DNA from: Nephrocerus scutellatus
Lineage: Eukaryota; Arthropoda; Insecta; Diptera; Pipunculidae
Direction: 5' to 3'
Length of the DNA: 64,000 nucleotides
NCBI GenBank assembly: GCA_947095585.1
Contig: OX352765.1
Location: forward strand, 23,590,254 to 23,654,253
In this document: in pieces, positions 61,415 to 64,000 of the stretch
Numbering within the stretch: the stretch's first letter is position 1
How the letters are laid out: each line of letters begins with the position of its first letter
Made by a program: the position numbers and the translations under genes
The notes under the pieces: generated by a model
Databases searched by the model: none
Told to the model about the DNA's origin: nothing
The model's input: the letters and a program-made list of their open reading frames with translations, nothing else

Positions 61415-64000
61415 GTAAGGCTGGATATGGGGGTTACACTTTTACATACATACTTTTATGTGCATTATCCTGATGTATCCTGATGTTGGTGCGCCTGATA
61501 TTGTGTGGTGACGGTGATGGCGGTATAACGGTCTGCGGTCGTATGGAACAGAACAATGCAATGTTATTAATCATTAACCCTCATCCCCCGTTTATCGTTC
61601 AGTTTATATTTTTAGTTTTAAGTTTAGTTTGCAGCGCGTCGTCTGTCGTCTCCCGTCCTTTCTCACTTACACCCCTCACTCTCCGGCGAGTGTCTTTCTT
61701 CTGGCCGATGCTTCTGATAGCGAGTGTGCCTTTGTGTGGTGCACCAGGATATAATTTATTGCGTGATGCGGCTGACTCCATCTTCTATTGTGCTGCTTTC
61801 AGTTTCAATTAAGTCCTTCTTCGGGAGCCGTCGGAACGCCAGTACCATAAAACACTTTGCATAACCCGCCGCCGCAGTAAAATAATAATAATGGAATTTC
61901 AGGAAGACCTGCCGTCTGCCAAAATGACAACAACCCTTTCAAGGTTTCAACCTGAATGCGCGAATGCAAAAAATCCGATGCTCCCTTCCCGTTTGTTCAA
62001 CCCCGCTTCTGACTTCATTGTCGTTTGTCTGCACCGAGTGGCATTGCCATTATATCATTATTATAGTCCTTAGTCCTCGTCGTCTCGTCGATTCACCCTC
62101 TCATACTTAGCAGTGCGTGTCCTTAATTAATAGTCGACAATTCGATGATGCTGGAGCCAGATCTGTGCGTCGCTGTCGCTGTCGCTATAATATCATCACA
62201 TCACACCCCTTCGACGGTCGTTTGTCGGGCCGTTTGCGCCAAATTAAATTCGACCTCAATTGAGGGGTTAATTTCTATCACACCAAGAAGGAAGGCAGGC
62301 GTATATGGATATCTGTGTGCAACGTATAAATACGAAATTCATTACTTGATTCGCACCAATCCCACCACCAATGCAGAAAGCGGCGACAGTCGCCCCTTTA
62401 TGTGGAATTCAATTCGTTCAGTTGAGTGCACCGTCGGCAGTAGAGCAAGGATCGATCCCTCGTGCGTAAGTCATAACAATAATAAATAGCAGAGTGCTGC
62501 CAGCACGCACTTGCAGTCGAACACACGATGCAAACAACCCCTAATGTGTTGCGGGAGATTCCTTTTGTCCTTTGCATACAAAACGTTGACTCACCCACCC
62601 CCCACCCCACTCTCATCCCTCGACGGACCATCGGTATTCGGTAGGTCTGCTCTTTCCGGGAAACATATGCGCGCCGTTCGTTCTGTGCTGTGACTTCGCA
62701 ATTGACTCGACTCGACTCGACGACTTCATCATCAACATCAGCATCAGCATCGGGAGCATTTTCTAAGGGGTTGCACGCTTCAACGCCTGAGAAAACAGAC
62801 AAGTCTAAACAAGTGTGCCATTATCAGGGAGGAAATGTCCCCTGATGCCGCAAAAGACTGATAGGATTTTGATGCAGTGACTGTGAAGTGGCAGAGTGGC
62901 GACGGAGTGCCAGTCTCAATGTCAAACTGGCCGAAAAAATACCCAAAATCTGAAGTGAACAACAAGTAATGTGCTGAGTTCTTCTTTAATCCGAAAGTGA
63001 ATTACGTAGAATTATTGGTGGTGAAGGCCTCATCGTCATTCACATAATCATCCCTTAATTATATTGCTACTGCTGCTCTGTTGTTGTTGTGGCACGCGAA
63101 CGATGCAAACCTTTTAACATTAAATGAATCATTCTCGAATGTGGCATTGATTTGAGGAGGAATCGTGGTGGCGGTGCGGTTCGCAGCAGCGCACTAAACT
63201 AATTGACTGATGTGATGGATTCCCTTAAAAGATGAATGACGGATGAATAAATGAATGAATGAGCTGTACATTCAAAGACAAATAGATGAGCGATCGAGAT
63301 GTACCGCTCCGTTGTAATTCTCCTTCGCTGTTAATTTCTAAAAGTTAAGTGCTCCGTAATTGATGTTATCAAATATTTATGACACAAAGTGCGCACACGA
63401 ATAAGAGAGGAATTTTTTTTGTACATTTCTTGATTACCTGCATTCTGTTCTCTCGCCTGAAGGAAGCACTCAGTTTTTGATATTAATTATGTATAAAGGA
63501 CTATGTGTCCTTTAAAGTTGCACGAGATTGTTCGCTCCTCTTCAGCGGGAGTCGCCAGCATATTACAGAGAAATAAGTCCCCGGTAAAGAGGGCTCATAG
63601 TTCTAATGTCATCTGTCAAGTGAATGGAAATCAGTGTTATATTCCCGGTGAAGGCTTGATAAACGTCATTGGGAAATACTATGAAAAATATTTCCAAAAC
63701 AGTGAGTCAATCGCCGAAACTTTCCGAAAATGGCAAACAAAATTCGGTAAAAATGCAGCGCCAATTGAGAACAGTGTGAGGAAGTTTGTGAATAAAGTTT
63801 GTTCGAATGGCATGTCAAGGTAATACAGACGTTCCGCATTGCCGGCCAGCTTATTCGATGGAAAATATCGCTGCTGTAGCTGAAAGTTTGCGTCAACATA
63901 TGAGCACCGCTCATATACCGCACCCTATACCTGGAAAATGTCCTTTTCCGTCAGAACGGACGCAATGTGTCGTTGAATTATACAGGAAACAAAGAAGCAA
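61415..64000 (+). other. Start of the next Iroquois intron
   Basis: It begins with the GTAAGG donor and runs past the window edge. No 3' exon was found. Phase 1 at the donor means the next exon must contribute two bases to the split codon. The part from 61475 to 63490 holds only short overlapping open frames; the 134-residue - strand frame at 62398-62802 shows no family features. A mariner-like remnant occupies the right end. Confidence 0.75.
63590..64000 (+). mobile_element. Mariner/IS630-like transposase, N-terminal part, cut by window edge
   Basis: The + strand frame that begins at 63503 contains KYYEKYFQNSESIAETFRKW and FGKNAAPIENSVRKFVNKV, the first helix-turn-helix half of an IS630/mariner transposase. 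At about 63815 the frame shifts by one, and the reading continues NTDVPHCRPAYSMENIAAVA and ESLRQH. The family pattern is TGSV followed by P.RRP..S.ENIAAVAESV. Beyond that the similarity fades (HMSTAHIPHP), so the copy is damaged. It runs off the window. Confidence 0.7.

Noticed and set aside
62398..62802. 134-codon - strand frame
   Set aside because: It overlaps + strand frames, has no domain, and lies in the intron after the homeobox exon.

Overview
The window is eukaryotic, AT-rich and intron-dominated. It carries part of one recognisable protein-coding gene on the + strand. Three internal exons (11250-11720, 33824-33942 and 60981-61414) have good splice signals, and their phases fit one another. 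Together they encode a serine/glycine/alanine-rich N-terminal region, the conserved cysteine-containing segment of Iroquois proteins, and a complete TALE-class homeodomain followed by an acidic stretch. I read this as the caupolican (caup) type of the Iroquois complex of a cyclorrhaphan fly. The first coding exon, with the start codon, lies upstream of the window or was not recognised. The C-terminal exon(s), including the Iro box, lie downstream. Introns of about 22.1 kb and 27.0 kb, much longer than I would expect in Drosophila, suggest a non-drosophilid fly with an expanded genome. A tephritid is a guess, not a demonstration.

Layout: 1-11249 is upstream intron or flank. It holds an 18-bp minisatellite, an endonuclease remnant of a LINE, the start of a mariner-like transposase, a large array of AAATCCCA/TGGGATTT repeats and a 9-bp minisatellite. 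The first intron between visible exons (11721-33823) holds a broken RTE-like LINE on the - strand with a mariner-like remnant and another LINE tail between its two halves. It also holds a CATGCAAC higher-order repeat, an 8-bp TTCTTSAG array, a jockey-like LINE remnant and a second mariner-like remnant. The second intron (33943-60980) holds a LINE reverse-transcriptase remnant, a roughly 120-bp satellite, more LINE pieces, a perfect 84-copy TCATTTAT array, a kilobase purine tract with a perfect 21-bp hairpin, and a dimeric 134-bp satellite. The last intron (61415 to the end) ends inside another mariner-like transposase remnant.

No rRNA, convincing complete tRNA, CRISPR array, operon or complete second gene was seen. 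I found no new biological system. The most interesting signals are structural: related repeat pieces lying in inverted orientation on both sides of two of the caup exons, dimeric satellite organisation with recombinant monomers, and several transposases with visible loss of catalytic residues. Long stretches not listed as features, such as 4536-7220, 21486-24230, 36400-42500 and 48000-51560, show no recognisable genes. They are where developmental enhancers of the Iroquois complex could lie, but no enhancer can be shown from this sequence alone.
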